64,000 bases of DNA from Sulfomarinibacter sp963733915 (lineage in GTDB: Bacteria; Acidobacteriota; Thermoanaerobaculia; Thermoanaerobaculales; Sulfomarinibacteraceae): contig CAVTEP010000008.1 in the NCBI GenBank assembly GCA_963733915.1, forward strand, positions 186,001 through 250,000, in the 5' to 3' direction. The position numbers and the translations under genes are program-made. Below the pieces are notes generated by a model. It searched no databases. It was not told the DNA's origin and saw nothing but the letters and a program-made list of their open reading frames with translations. This document shows positions 55,480 to 63,680 of the stretch, piece after piece. Every line of letters starts with the position of its first letter. Positions within the stretch are counted from its first letter, which is position 1.

Positions 55480-57237
55480 ATGAGAAAAGTTTCCGCAACG
55501 GCTGTCACGGTGGGGGTGGTTGTCTGTTTGGTTGGCGCTCTCTCCGCCGGCTGCGGGTACGATCGTGTGCCGGACGCCGATCTCGTGTTGGTCAATGGCT
55601 CGGTCTACACCCTTGCCTGGGGAGAACCCTCGGTGGACGGCGCCATTGCCGCCGACGCGCCGCACGATGCCGCCGGGTGGCACCCCGACGCCGAGGCTGT
55701 GGCCGTGAGCGATGGCCGCATCGTCTTCGTCGGTACCGCTGCCGATGCCGAGGGGTATCTCGGACGCTCGACCCGCGTCATCGATGTCGGCGGTGCCGTC
55801 ATCGTACCCGGGCTGGTCGACTCACACGCCCACATTCAGGAGCTGGGCCGCGAGAAGGTCGAGGTGGACCTGGTGGGAGTCCAGACCGAGCAGGAGGCGA
55901 TCGGCCGGGTCGCCGAACACGCGAAGGACATTGCACCGGGGGAGTGGATCATCGGCTGGGGCTGGGACGAAGGTGCGTGGGCCAACAGGTATCCGACCCT
56001 GTCACAGTTGAGCGATCGTTTTCCCGACAACCCCGTCGTCTTGAGAAGCCTGCACGGGTTTGCCGTCTGGGGCAACCGGTTGGCGTTTGACGAGGCAGCC
56101 ATCGATCGCCACACGCCCGACCCCGAGGGCGGGAGGATCCTTCGCGACGATTCCGGCAACCCGAGCGGAGTCCTCATCGATCGCGCCACCACCCTCTTGA
56201 CTGCCGCCATCCCCGAGACAACCGACGAGCAGATGAAGGCCTTTGTCCTCGCGGGTCTCGAGACCATGGCGCGAGACGGCTACGTGGCGGTCCACCAGGC
56301 CGGTGCCGACACCCAGGTCATGTGGGCCTTCGAGGAACTCGAAGCGGAAGGCCGGCTACCGGTGCGCGTCTACGCCATGATCAGCCTGCGCGACGAGGCC
56401 CTCTGCCGCCGCTGGATCGAGCGCGGTCCGAGCGTCGACGGGAATCGGCTGACCGTTCGCTCGGTCAAGGCCTACTACGACGCCGCGCTCGGTTCGCGCG
56501 GAGCGAGGCTCCTCGAGGACTACGCCGACCGGCCGGGCCACCGCGGCGTCAGCGGCGCCAACTATGGCTTCGACCAGGAGTTGGCGGGGGAGATGATGCG
56601 GGCTGGGTTCCAGATCGGGATTCATGCCATTGGCGACGCCGGCAACCGGGAGACGCTGGCCTTTCTGGAGTCGGTCATCGCCGCAAGTCCCGGGACCAGG
56701 ACACTGCGTCACCGGATCGAACACGCCCAGGTCATCCACCGGGACGACTTTGCTCGATTCGCCTCCGCCGGTTTGATCGCAGCCGTGCAACCGCCCCACT
56801 GTGTGGAGGACAAGACCTGGGCGGAGGACCGGCTTGGACCCGAGCGCGTCAGAGGGGCGTATGCGTGGAGGACCCTGCGACGAGCCGGCGTGCCCTTGAC
56901 CTTCAGCGCTGACCTGGCGGGCTCGGACCACGACATATTCTACGGGCTGCACTCTGCCATCACCCGCCGCGACAAAGAGCTGCAACCGACCGGCGGCTGG
57001 TACCCGGAGGAGGCCATGACCGCCGAGGAGGCACTCCGCGGCTACACGAATTGGTCAGCCCTTGCCGCCGGTTGGGAAGACCGGACCGGCGTGCTGCAGC
57101 CGGGCTACTGGGCCGACATTACAGTCGTGGACATCGATCCTCTGGCGGTGGGCGAAACCGAACCGGGGCGACTTCTCGACGGCCGCATCCTGGTAACCGT
57201 GGTTGGCGGCACCGTGGTCTACGAAGACCTCCCATAG
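55480..57237 (+). CDS. YtcJ-like amidohydrolase lipoprotein
   Basis: A 585-residue protein of the amidohydrolase superfamily (D-hydantoinase/exoenzyme regulatory-like group). The lipobox LVGALSAGC is followed by the small beta domain (ADLVLVNGSVYTLAW, RVIDVGGAVIVPGLVDSHAH with the HxH metal site). Downstream are GYVAVHQAGADTQ, the metal His in IGIHAIGDAGNRETL and IEHAQVIHRDDF, and the catalytic Asp region FSADLAGSDHDIF. It should hydrolyse an amide or related bond outside the cytoplasm; the substrate is unknown. The ribosome site GGAGGTACGC directly precedes the ATG. It may be co-transcribed with the cytochrome gene 45 nt upstream. Confidence 0.9.
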   Translation: MRKVSATAVTVGVVVCLVGALSAGCGYDRVPDADLVLVNGSVYTLAWGEPSVDGAIAADAPHDAAGWHPDAEAVAVSDGRIVFVGTAADAEGYLGRSTRVIDVGGAVIVPGLVDSHAHIQELGREKVEVDLVGVQTEQEAIGRVAEHAKDIAPGEWIIGWGWDEGAWANRYPTLSQLSDRFPDNPVVLRSLHGFAVWGNRLAFDEAAIDRHTPDPEGGRILRDDSGNPSGVLIDRATTLLTAAIPETTDEQMKAFVLAGLETMARDGYVAVHQAGADTQVMWAFEELEAEGRLPVRVYAMISLRDEALCRRWIERGPSVDGNRLTVRSVKAYYDAALGSRGARLLEDYADRPGHRGVSGANYGFDQELAGEMMRAGFQIGIHAIGDAGNRETLAFLESVIAASPGTRTLRHRIEHAQVIHRDDFARFASAGLIAAVQPPHCVEDKTWAEDRLGPERVRGAYAWRTLRRAGVPLTFSADLAGSDHDIFYGLHSAITRRDKELQPTGGWYPEEAMTAEEALRGYTNWSALAAGWEDRTGVLQPGYWADITVVDIDPLAVGETEPGRLLDGRILVTVVGGTVVYEDLP

Positions 57238-57254
57238 GGTTCCAATGGCACCCG

Positions 57255-57614
57255 TCAGAGCTTGACCATCACCTCAAAGCCGCCCCAGATCAACCGCTTG
57301 CCGTCAAAGGGCATGTTCTTTGGATCCATCATCTTTTTCGAAAGCGGGTCTTCCATGACCTTGGCCATGACGCGGTCGCGGTGGGCCCGGGACTTGTAGA
57401 CGATCCACGAGAACACCACCGTCTCGGTGCGCTTGAGCATCACGCTTTGCGGGAACGACGTCAGCTTACCCGGCTTGACGTCCTCGGCGACGCACTCGGC
57501 GTACTCGAGCGCTCCGTGCTTCTTCCAGATTCTGCCGAATGAGCGAGATATCCGGCGGTATTCATCGAGCTTGTTCTTCGGTACCGGCACGACAAATCCA
57601 TCAACGTACTGCAT
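57255..57614 (-). CDS. DUF1428 family protein (YbaA-like)
   Basis: A 119-residue cytoplasmic protein beginning MQYVDGFVVPVPKNKLDEYR with RISRSFGRIWKKHGALEYAE-CVAEDV, FSWIVYKSRAHRDRVMAKVM, MPFDGKRLIWGGFEVMV, matching the YbaA/DUF1428 family throughout. The fold is a dimeric ferredoxin-like alpha/beta barrel; function is unknown. AAGGAGGTTGGA precedes the ATG at 57614, so the in-frame start 24 nt upstream was not used. It converges with the amidohydrolase gene, 17 nt apart. Confidence 0.9.
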   Translation of the reverse strand: MQYVDGFVVPVPKNKLDEYRRISRSFGRIWKKHGALEYAECVAEDVKPGKLTSFPQSVMLKRTETVVFSWIVYKSRAHRDRVMAKVMEDPLSKKMMDPKNMPFDGKRLIWGGFEVMVKL

Positions 57615-57708
57615 TCCAACCTCCTTGAAGGGTGCCACTGATCATAGTTTCACGACATCAGCCCAGTCTTGGTGACCATTGCAACAACGCGACGGGTGGC
57701 ACCCTTGG

Positions 57709-58014
57709 CTAACCCCACTTCTTTCCGAGGGCTGGCAACCCGGCATTCTGAAGGTCCTTTGGACTCATGATGACCCTGAACCGGACGTCGGCATTGAAAT
57801 TGAGGAAAAAAGGCTCCGCGAATTTCGGTACGTCTGAAGGGTTTTTGACATCGATAACGCAGAAGCACCCTCTCTTCCCGTCGAGCTCGGAAAAGTAGAT
57901 GGTCTCCGGCTTGAGGTCGTCCACGATTTTTCCGATAACGTCTCCCACCGTGCCGTTTCTGACCAGGGTGTTAAACGGTTCGAGGGGCATCTCCACCGTG
58001 AGTAGCATTTTCAT
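57709..58014 (-). CDS. Small cytoplasmic protein, possible ferredoxin-like (ABM/DUF3303-type) fold
   Basis: A 101-residue protein: MKMLLTVEMPLEPFNTLVRN, VGDVIGKIVDDLKPETIYFS, ELDGKRGCFCVIDVKNPSDV, PKFAEPFFLNFNADVRFRVI. The alternation strand-helix-strand-helix and the block CFCVIDVKNPSDV-PKFAEPFF resemble small dimeric alpha+beta proteins such as DUF3303, but the match is by eye only. The start at 58014 has AAAAGGAGG with 8 nt spacing. It lies 95 nt upstream of the DUF1428 gene on the same strand, so they may form a small operon. Confidence 0.72.
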   Translation of the reverse strand: MKMLLTVEMPLEPFNTLVRNGTVGDVIGKIVDDLKPETIYFSELDGKRGCFCVIDVKNPSDVPKFAEPFFLNFNADVRFRVIMSPKDLQNAGLPALGKKWG

Positions 58015-58330
58015 GACGTGATCCTCCTTTTGCTTGGCTTGAACAACCTTTGTGTTTGTTCGCTCATTCCGGGAAGAAGTGCGGGAGAATTGCCACACGG
58101 CACCGGTCGAGGTTTCTCCGATGGCCACACAGAGGGACCCGGCGCCAGTGAAATTGGTGACGGACAGCGATCACGGACGCGTGGCGCGTGTTCGCTTGAA
58201 ATTTCTCGTCGAGCGACGTACATTGGCAAGACCGAACCATCACAGAATGTTGTGAGGGCGAGGCGCAATGCCCGGAGGTGGTGTGCCGCGCCGGTGTGGA
58301 GAAACACCTCGGACGATCCTGGAGGTATTC
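58015..58330. other. Divergent intergenic region, 316 nt
   Basis: The region lies between the minus-strand small protein at 58014 and the plus-strand lipoprotein at 58331. It holds the ribosome sites of both. A weak TTGGCA (58224-58229) with no convincing -10 is the only promoter-like element seen. No terminator, riboswitch or repeat is evident. Confidence 0.4.
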
Positions 58331-58807
58331 ATGCAACCTTTTCGGTGTATTCCTGGTCTCGTTGTTTCCCTTCTCGTCGTGCTGGGCTGTGCGCCTGCCG
58401 CAGAGATTGGACCAAACCTCGAAGAAATCGAAGCCGCGGTTCGCGCGCGTTCCGCGGAAGTCGCCGGATTGGAGAAGGCGGGGGACTACCAGACCGCCAT
58501 CACGTACTTTGCCGATGACGTCATTGTTCAAATGGCGGATGCTCCACAGTTCCGCGGCAGGGAACCGTTGCTTGAAATCTACGAGACCGTTCTCGCGAGC
58601 ACGGTGGAGTTTGACGGCGAGACAACTGACGTTGTTGCGGCCGCGAGCGGCGACCTCGCCTATGAGTACGGGATCAATCGATTCGTGTTCGAGACTCCGG
58701 ATGGTCCGCGCGAGATCATAGGGAAGTATCTCGGAGTGTGGAAGATGATCGAAGGCGAGTGGTACATCGCCGCCATTGCGGTGAGCAACGACGCGCCGCC
58801 AGGTTGA
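58331..58807 (+). CDS. DUF4440-like lipoprotein
   Basis: A 158-residue protein with lipobox VVLGCAPAA and an NTF2-like domain: IEAAVRARSAEVAGLEKAGD-YQTAITYFADDVIVQMADAP, FRGREPLLEIYETVL, YEYGINRFVFETPDGPREII and GKYLGVWKMIEGEWYIAAIA, the usual DUF4440/SnoaL layout. Unlike the homologous protein at 49188 it is membrane-anchored. The ATG at 58331 has GGAGG 5 nt upstream and was preferred over the frame start at 58268. The ligand is unknown. Confidence 0.85.
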   Translation: MQPFRCIPGLVVSLLVVLGCAPAAEIGPNLEEIEAAVRARSAEVAGLEKAGDYQTAITYFADDVIVQMADAPQFRGREPLLEIYETVLASTVEFDGETTDVVAAASGDLAYEYGINRFVFETPDGPREIIGKYLGVWKMIEGEWYIAAIAVSNDAPPG

Positions 58808-58882
58808 GCCAGCCACCGGACGCCACCGCGTCGCTTCAAAATCGGCGGACGGCTAGCCCATGACCGTGCTACCGTCCTTGCC

Positions 58883-59473
58883 ATGCCACTCCCGCCGAGC
58901 CTGGTGAACCTCCTGCGCGGGCCTTCCGCGGCGGCGGTGTGGGAGCTTCGGGGCGAGCTGCTGGCAAACGGGCTGTCGCCGAGCGCCCGGGTCTTCGAGC
59001 TGTTGGCCGAGTTCCATCGCTTTCTCGACCATCTCGAAACCGGCGCCGCCTCGCGCGATTACTCGGAGCGGGCGTCCTTGATGGACATGGGTTCCTTCGG
59101 TGCGGTCGTGGCCGCCGACCTTCTGGAAGCGGAGGAATCTCCCGAGCTCGCGCGACGGCTGCTGGCGGGGACGCTGACCGAGGGTCTTGCGGTTCTTGCT
59201 ACCCGCCAGCACGTGAAGGCGTGGCGGGGCGAGCTGGCGTCGGTCTTTCGCGACGCCGCCTGGGCCCTTTACGACGAGCTGTGGCGCTGGGCCGCCGAGC
59301 GCAAACCGGAGCTCGCGCCGGCCGAGCGCGCCAGGCTGATCGATCAGCTCCTGGCACCCATCCGCGACGGGGGCGTCGAGCCCACTCAGAACGCCCTTCT
59401 CGTGTGCTCGCTCTTCGCGCTGCTGATCGTCGAGGCCGTGGCTGATGAAGGCGCCCGGCACGCGGGTCCGTAA
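58883..59473 (+). CDS. Hypothetical alpha-helical protein
   Basis: A 196-residue Leu/Ala/Glu-rich protein with no family I recognise. Segments such as SPSARVFELLAEFHRFLDHL, AVVAADLLEAEESPELARRL and FRDAAWALYDELWRWAAERK predict long helices and no signal peptide. It has no internal repeats or metal motifs. The start at 58883 lacks a clear ribosome site. Strong third-position GC and an open frame of 196 codons support it as real. It converges with yhbY. Confidence 0.55.
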   Translation: MPLPPSLVNLLRGPSAAAVWELRGELLANGLSPSARVFELLAEFHRFLDHLETGAASRDYSERASLMDMGSFGAVVAADLLEAEESPELARRLLAGTLTEGLAVLATRQHVKAWRGELASVFRDAAWALYDELWRWAAERKPELAPAERARLIDQLLAPIRDGGVEPTQNALLVCSLFALLIVEAVADEGARHAGP

Positions 59474-59546
59474 CGAGATCACCAATGGCGCGAATCGGGA
59501 AATCGGTGCCCGATCGCTGGAGGCACATGTTCCTGATCCAGCCCGA

Positions 59547-59849
59547 TCAACTCGGCAAGGCGATCTTTCGTTTTTCGGGATCGGGTTGTTCGCGGTAGAA
59601 GATCGCCATCTGGCCGACCGTACCCACGCATGAGCAGTTGAGGCGCGATTCGATGATGGACACGAACTGCTCCCGTTCATCGCGATTGGATGCGATCTTC
59701 ACCTTGATCAGCTCGTGCGATTCGAGGGCGGTGTCGATGGCGCGAACGACGCTTTCGGTCAAACCCTCTTTGCCGGTCTGTACCAAGGGTTTGTAGCTGT
59801 GGGCGACGCCCCGGAGGTATTTTCGTTGTGATCCCCTGAGTTCGCCCAT
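59547..59849 (-). CDS. yhbY: CRM-domain RNA-binding protein YhbY
   Basis: A 100-residue single-CRM protein: GELRGSQRKYLRGVAHSYKP, LVQTGKEGLTESVVRAIDTA with the GKEG RNA-binding loop (usually GxxG), LESHELIKVKIASNRDEREQ and VGTVGQMAIFYREQ. YhbY associates with pre-50S ribosomal particles. The ATG at 59849 is preceded by AAGGGGGATC; the 11 upstream in-frame codons were excluded because homologues begin at MGELRGSQR-like sequence. It is a lone gene here. Confidence 0.93.
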   Translation of the reverse strand: MGELRGSQRKYLRGVAHSYKPLVQTGKEGLTESVVRAIDTALESHELIKVKIASNRDEREQFVSIIESRLNCSCVGTVGQMAIFYREQPDPEKRKIALPS

Positions 59850-59978
59850 GGATCCCCCTTCTGAGAGCCAGAAGAGTAGCATTTGCGTCGTTGCCAGTTC
59901 CGCAGTTCAGCGCGCGACTTGGGCTTTGGAACCCACGCAGTTGTATCCTTTCAGGGTGAGCACTGATCGGAGCTGCTG

Positions 59979-60878
59979 ATGGTCACTCTTCTCGATGGTG
60001 GAATGGGCTTCGAGCTGAAACTGCGCGGGGTCAAGGTGCCCTCCCACATCGAATCGATCTGGTCGGCCCTGGCCCTGATCGAAGATCCCGATGCGGTGGT
60101 CGATGTGCATGCCGCGTATATCGAAGCCGGCGCCGATGTCCTGACCATCAACAACTACGCGGTCACGCCGCCGATCCTGGCCCGTGAAGGCATGGAGCAT
60201 CGCGTGGAAGAGCTGACTGGTTTGGCCGTGGATCTCGCCGAAAGGGCGTGCTCGCTCACGGGCCGCCGGCCCCGGTTGGCCGGGTCGTTCCCGCCGCTGG
60301 AGACCAGCTATCGCGCCGATCTGATCAAGGGGCGGGAGGAGGTGCTCGAGGGATATCGCAGGATCGCTTCGGCCCTGGCGGGGCGCGTCGACCTGATCCT
60401 CTGTGAGACCCTGGCGAGCTCCCGTGAGGCGGTGTGGGCCTGCGAGGCGGCGACCGAAACGGGCTGCGAGTTCTGGATGAGCTGGACCCTTCAGGGCACC
60501 CGGTTGAACACCCTGCCGAGCGGGGAGAGCCTCTCCGAGGCGTTTTCAGCCCTGGCTGAGCTCAAACCGTCCGCCTACCTGGTGAACTGCTGCGGGGCCA
60601 ACTTTGTCACCGCCGCGATACCGGTGCTCTTGGGCCTGACAACCGCCCCGGTGGGTGGCTACGCCAACGCCGAAAGCGTCGTGCCCGGTGACGCTCGCGC
60701 CGGCGTAGCCGATGATCCCGAGTCGGCGCAGCGGAGTGCGGCGAACGCTCTCGATCCCGAGGGCTATGCCGCCGAGGTCCAGCAATGGTTGGACGCAGGG
60801 GCGAGCATCGTCGGCGGGTGCTGTGGAACCCGGCCGAAACACATCCGTTGGCTCAGGGAGATGCTGGCAGCAAAATGA
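59979..60878 (+). CDS. Homocysteine S-methyltransferase family protein
   Basis: A 299-residue cytoplasmic zinc enzyme transferring a methyl group, typically from S-methylmethionine or SAM, to homocysteine. The N-terminus VTLLDGGMGFELKLRG is the family start (LDGGMGTEL-like). The zinc ligands are visible: the Cys in YLVNCCGANF and the CC pair in SIVGGCCGTRPKHI. GSFPPLETSYRADLI and DLILCETLASSREAVWA are further family blocks. It may be MmuM-like. Translation starts at ATG 59979 (GAGCTGCTG upstream, weak). It has no metabolic neighbours. Confidence 0.9.
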   Translation: MVTLLDGGMGFELKLRGVKVPSHIESIWSALALIEDPDAVVDVHAAYIEAGADVLTINNYAVTPPILAREGMEHRVEELTGLAVDLAERACSLTGRRPRLAGSFPPLETSYRADLIKGREEVLEGYRRIASALAGRVDLILCETLASSREAVWACEAATETGCEFWMSWTLQGTRLNTLPSGESLSEAFSALAELKPSAYLVNCCGANFVTAAIPVLLGLTTAPVGGYANAESVVPGDARAGVADDPESAQRSAANALDPEGYAAEVQQWLDAGASIVGGCCGTRPKHIRWLREMLAAK

Positions 60879-61016
60879 AAGAAAAGGGTACCTGGCTGGC
60901 AGTCCGCCAGAACCAGCGGTTACTCGCGCTTCGCCGCTCTCGCGACGAAGCCCGCTGAGATTTGAGCTTCACGCAGAAATTTCGTGTGTCGATTTCGCCT
61001 TGCGGATGTTGGTGAA

Positions 61017-61101
61017 CCGCAACCACAAAGACACAAAGCCACAAAGGATTTCACCAAGAAGATCTTTTTGTGTTTATCTTTGTGCCTTTTGGTTGTGATG
61101 T
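61017..61101. repeat. Dispersed imperfect inverted repeat, copy B
   Basis: The left arm (AACCACAAAGACACAAAGCC then ACAAAGGATTTCACCAAG) pairs imperfectly with the right arm (TTTTTGTGTTTATCTTTGTG then CCTTTTGGTTGTG) about the centre AAGAAGATCTT. Its CACAAAGGATTTCAC-AAGAAGATC core is close to the reverse complement of the copy at 16436-16560. It fills most of the gap between the homocysteine methyltransferase and the FHA gene. Confidence 0.75.
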
Positions 61102-61144
61102 CTCTACAGTCGTCACCGTTCACCGCAAAAGGCTCATATGCGCA

Positions 61145-62449
61145 CTATGCCAGCAGAGCAGACTCGCGGGCGATCCAGAATCGCGAGCGGCCGATCACGA
61201 GATCGTCGCCGGCGTCGAGGCGGGCCGCGCCGACCGTTTCGCCGTTGACCTTCACGGTGCGGCCGCTGAGACACCTGAGCAGGAGCTGACTGCCGATCGG
61301 CGACAACCGGGCGTGGATCGGCCCGACGCCCCAGCCTCGGGCAGCCACGTCGACGCCTCGCCCGCGGCCGAGCAGCAGGTCGTGATCGATTCGCTGCCGT
61401 CCGCTGGTGCTCGCCAGCCAGAACGTCGCCCGTGACCCGTTGGTCGTGATCAGGTGCGTTTGGGGAACCTGTGGCTCCTGATCCTCCACCTCGAGATGCA
61501 AGAGAAACTTGCCGATCCGAATTTCGTCATCCTCAGAGATGGGGGAGATGTCGATTTGGCGGCCGTTGACCGTCGTGCCGTTCGAGCTGCCGAGGTCGGC
61601 CAGCATGAACCGGCCGCGATCCCACCACAGCCTGGCGTGGCGGCCGCTGACACCCAGGTTGTCGATAAAGATATCCACTCGCGGGTCGCGCCCGATGATC
61701 ATCTCTGGCGGCGTGAACGGGCGGCGCCGGATCTCACGATCGTCCATCGAGACCAGAATAGTGGCGGGCGGCGATGGCTGAGCCTCGTCATCGAGCCGCG
61801 AAAGGGTGCAGCCGGCGTCGGGATCAGGGGCGAGGTAGAGCTCGGAAAAGACTTCGAATCGGGTATCCGCGACACGGTCAAATGCCCACAGCAGAAGTCG
61901 CTCCTCCAGCGAGCCCTCGCCGGGGTCTTCCGCCGGGTTTCCAAAAAACAGACGCGCCGGCCGCCCCCGATGCAGAAAGAGCAGCGTCCTCGCGCCATTG
62001 TGTTCGAGCGCGACCGCGGCGTCGCGCTCTTCCTTGGCCAGGATCCGGAGAACGTGGGCGGGGTTGATGAGCTTGAGCGAGCCGCCGAGATCTGGTCTCT
62101 TGCTGAAGTGAACGGCCGTCAGCAGGACCAGCGCCTTGTCGCACGAGACGAGGCGGCAGACCGGATTCTCGAGCTGGCGCGCCCGCACGACGAATTCGTG
62201 AAGCGGTACCGGCCGCAGGGCCTGGCCCTCCTGGAGACCGGCGACATATGGCGCCGACGAGTGGATCATGGCCACCAGCCGGGTGTTGCCGGACTCGAGC
62301 TCGAGTCGCCCGTCGTCGCACCGTCCGGTGATCAAAAGTCGATCAATCTCGAGCAGGGTGGCATCATCGAAGGCAAACGCCTCGAACACGACCTCACCCG
62401 GTGGAAACACAACCGGGGCCCGGGACGGTTCGTATACTGTCCAGCTCAT
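61145..62449 (-). CDS. Protein with two FHA domains
   Basis: A 434-residue cytoplasmic protein. Residues 1-230 form an alpha/beta region resembling DUF4388/PATAN-like modules (LLFLHRGRPARLFFGNPAED). FHA1 (about 235-322) is canonical for phosphothreonine binding: MIIGRDPRVDI, GVSGRHARLWWD (Ser268, Arg270-His271), GSSNGTTVNGRQI (Asn290). FHA2 (about 343-428) is degenerate: LLGRGRGVDVA, VGPIHARL (Pro-Ile replaces Ser-Arg), VNGETVG. It therefore probably reads phosphothreonine with one domain. With six Thr/Ser kinases in the window it is a natural downstream partner, though not adjacent. The ATG at 62449 lacks a strong ribosome site. Confidence 0.85.
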   Translation of the reverse strand: MSWTVYEPSRAPVVFPPGEVVFEAFAFDDATLLEIDRLLITGRCDDGRLELESGNTRLVAMIHSSAPYVAGLQEGQALRPVPLHEFVVRARQLENPVCRLVSCDKALVLLTAVHFSKRPDLGGSLKLINPAHVLRILAKEERDAAVALEHNGARTLLFLHRGRPARLFFGNPAEDPGEGSLEERLLLWAFDRVADTRFEVFSELYLAPDPDAGCTLSRLDDEAQPSPPATILVSMDDREIRRRPFTPPEMIIGRDPRVDIFIDNLGVSGRHARLWWDRGRFMLADLGSSNGTTVNGRQIDISPISEDDEIRIGKFLLHLEVEDQEPQVPQTHLITTNGSRATFWLASTSGRQRIDHDLLLGRGRGVDVAARGWGVGPIHARLSPIGSQLLLRCLSGRTVKVNGETVGAARLDAGDDLVIGRSRFWIARESALLA

Positions 62450-62689
62450 TTACATTGTGGGGAGCCTAGCACATTCCGAGTGTCAATCGTCATGTTGCTT
62501 CGAGTATGAGATGCAATTTCATGACCTGGGCATTGCCCAGATACCCATTTGATGCAAATCGGGGAACCCGAGGAACAACGCGCCTGGTGGCGCCCGAAAA
62601 CGATGAAACCTCCACCGACGTTCATCGTACGAAATCCCCAGTAATCATTCTCAGGGCGGCCGCAACCAGATTCGAGCACGGAGGGGCTC

Positions 62690-63544
62690 ATGAAGCATCC
62701 TGCCAGCGTCATTGCCGCTATCGCGGTATTGTCGCTCGGGTCCGTCGCGGCCGGCCCACCGGCGACTATCACCTATATCGCCAACGAAGGCTTTTTGATC
62801 GAGGTGGGCTCTCGGAAGATTCTGATTGATGCCGTCTTCGACGACCGATCGATTGCCTACTCCCATGTCCCGGACGACGAGACGCTGTCGCTGATGCAGG
62901 CCTCGAAGGCGCCCTTCGACGATATCGATCTGATGTTGGTAACGCACTTCCACCGCGATCACTTCAGCGCCGCACCGGTGCTCGAGCACCTCAGAGGAAA
63001 CCCCTCGGGTGTGCTGATCGGTCCGCCACAGGTTGTGGACGCGTTGAGAGCCTCCGATCCCGAGTTCGAGGATTCCGGCATCACGGTTCGAGAGGTCGAT
63101 CTCGATCTCTTCGAATCCGCCGATCTCGAGGTCGAGGGAATTCGGGTCCGGGCCATCCGGCTCCGCCACTCCGCGTACATGGAGACGAATGAGGAAACCG
63201 GTGAGCAGTTCAACCGGCACGAAGGAGTCGAAAACCTGGTCTACCTGGTCGAGGTTGACGGCCTCACGATGCTCCACGCCGGAGACGCCCTCCTCTCGCA
63301 GAACCTCGAGCTTTTCGAGGAAGGTGGATTCCAGAAGAAGAAAATCGGCATCGTGTTTCTTGAATACTTCGACTGGTCCGATGAAACAAAGGCTGTACTC
63401 GACGAGTGGATGACACCGGATCACGTGGTATTCATGCACCTTCCCCCGGACCCCGAAAAAATCCGTCAGATTGAAGCGCGCCTCCTGCAGACTTTCCCCA
63501 ACGCCGTGGTCTTCGTGACGCCGATGGAGGCGAAGGCGTTATGA
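62690..63544 (+). CDS. Exported metallo-beta-lactamase-fold hydrolase
   Basis: A 284-residue protein with a signal peptide (MKHPASVIAAIAVLSLGSVA) and an MBL fold: ITYIANEGFLIEVGSRKILI-DAVFDD, the metal motif VTHFHRDHFSA, RLRHSAYMET with a further metal His, LVYLVEVDGLTMLHAGDAL and DHVVFMHLPPDPEK. It resembles UlaG-like or related lactonase hydrolases; the substrate is unknown. The ATG was taken at MKHPASVIAA; the upstream GGAGGGGCTC is a good ribosome site. A gap of 136 nt separates it from the rhodanese gene. Confidence 0.88.
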   Translation: MKHPASVIAAIAVLSLGSVAAGPPATITYIANEGFLIEVGSRKILIDAVFDDRSIAYSHVPDDETLSLMQASKAPFDDIDLMLVTHFHRDHFSAAPVLEHLRGNPSGVLIGPPQVVDALRASDPEFEDSGITVREVDLDLFESADLEVEGIRVRAIRLRHSAYMETNEETGEQFNRHEGVENLVYLVEVDGLTMLHAGDALLSQNLELFEEGGFQKKKIGIVFLEYFDWSDETKAVLDEWMTPDHVVFMHLPPDPEKIRQIEARLLQTFPNAVVFVTPMEAKAL

Positions 63545-63680
63545 GGATCGACGCTGGTCGTGGTAGCTGAAAAACTCTTGTGGGAACTGTCACCATCACT
63601 GCTATATTCGATATTGGATAGGGTGGAGCCCAAGATCCGCGGCACCCTTTTTTCGTTTTCTTTGACAGCGGGGAGGAATA

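Noticed and set aside
58883..59473. Assigning a repressor or TetR-like role to the helical protein
   Set aside because: No helix-turn-helix motif can be identified; left as hypothetical.
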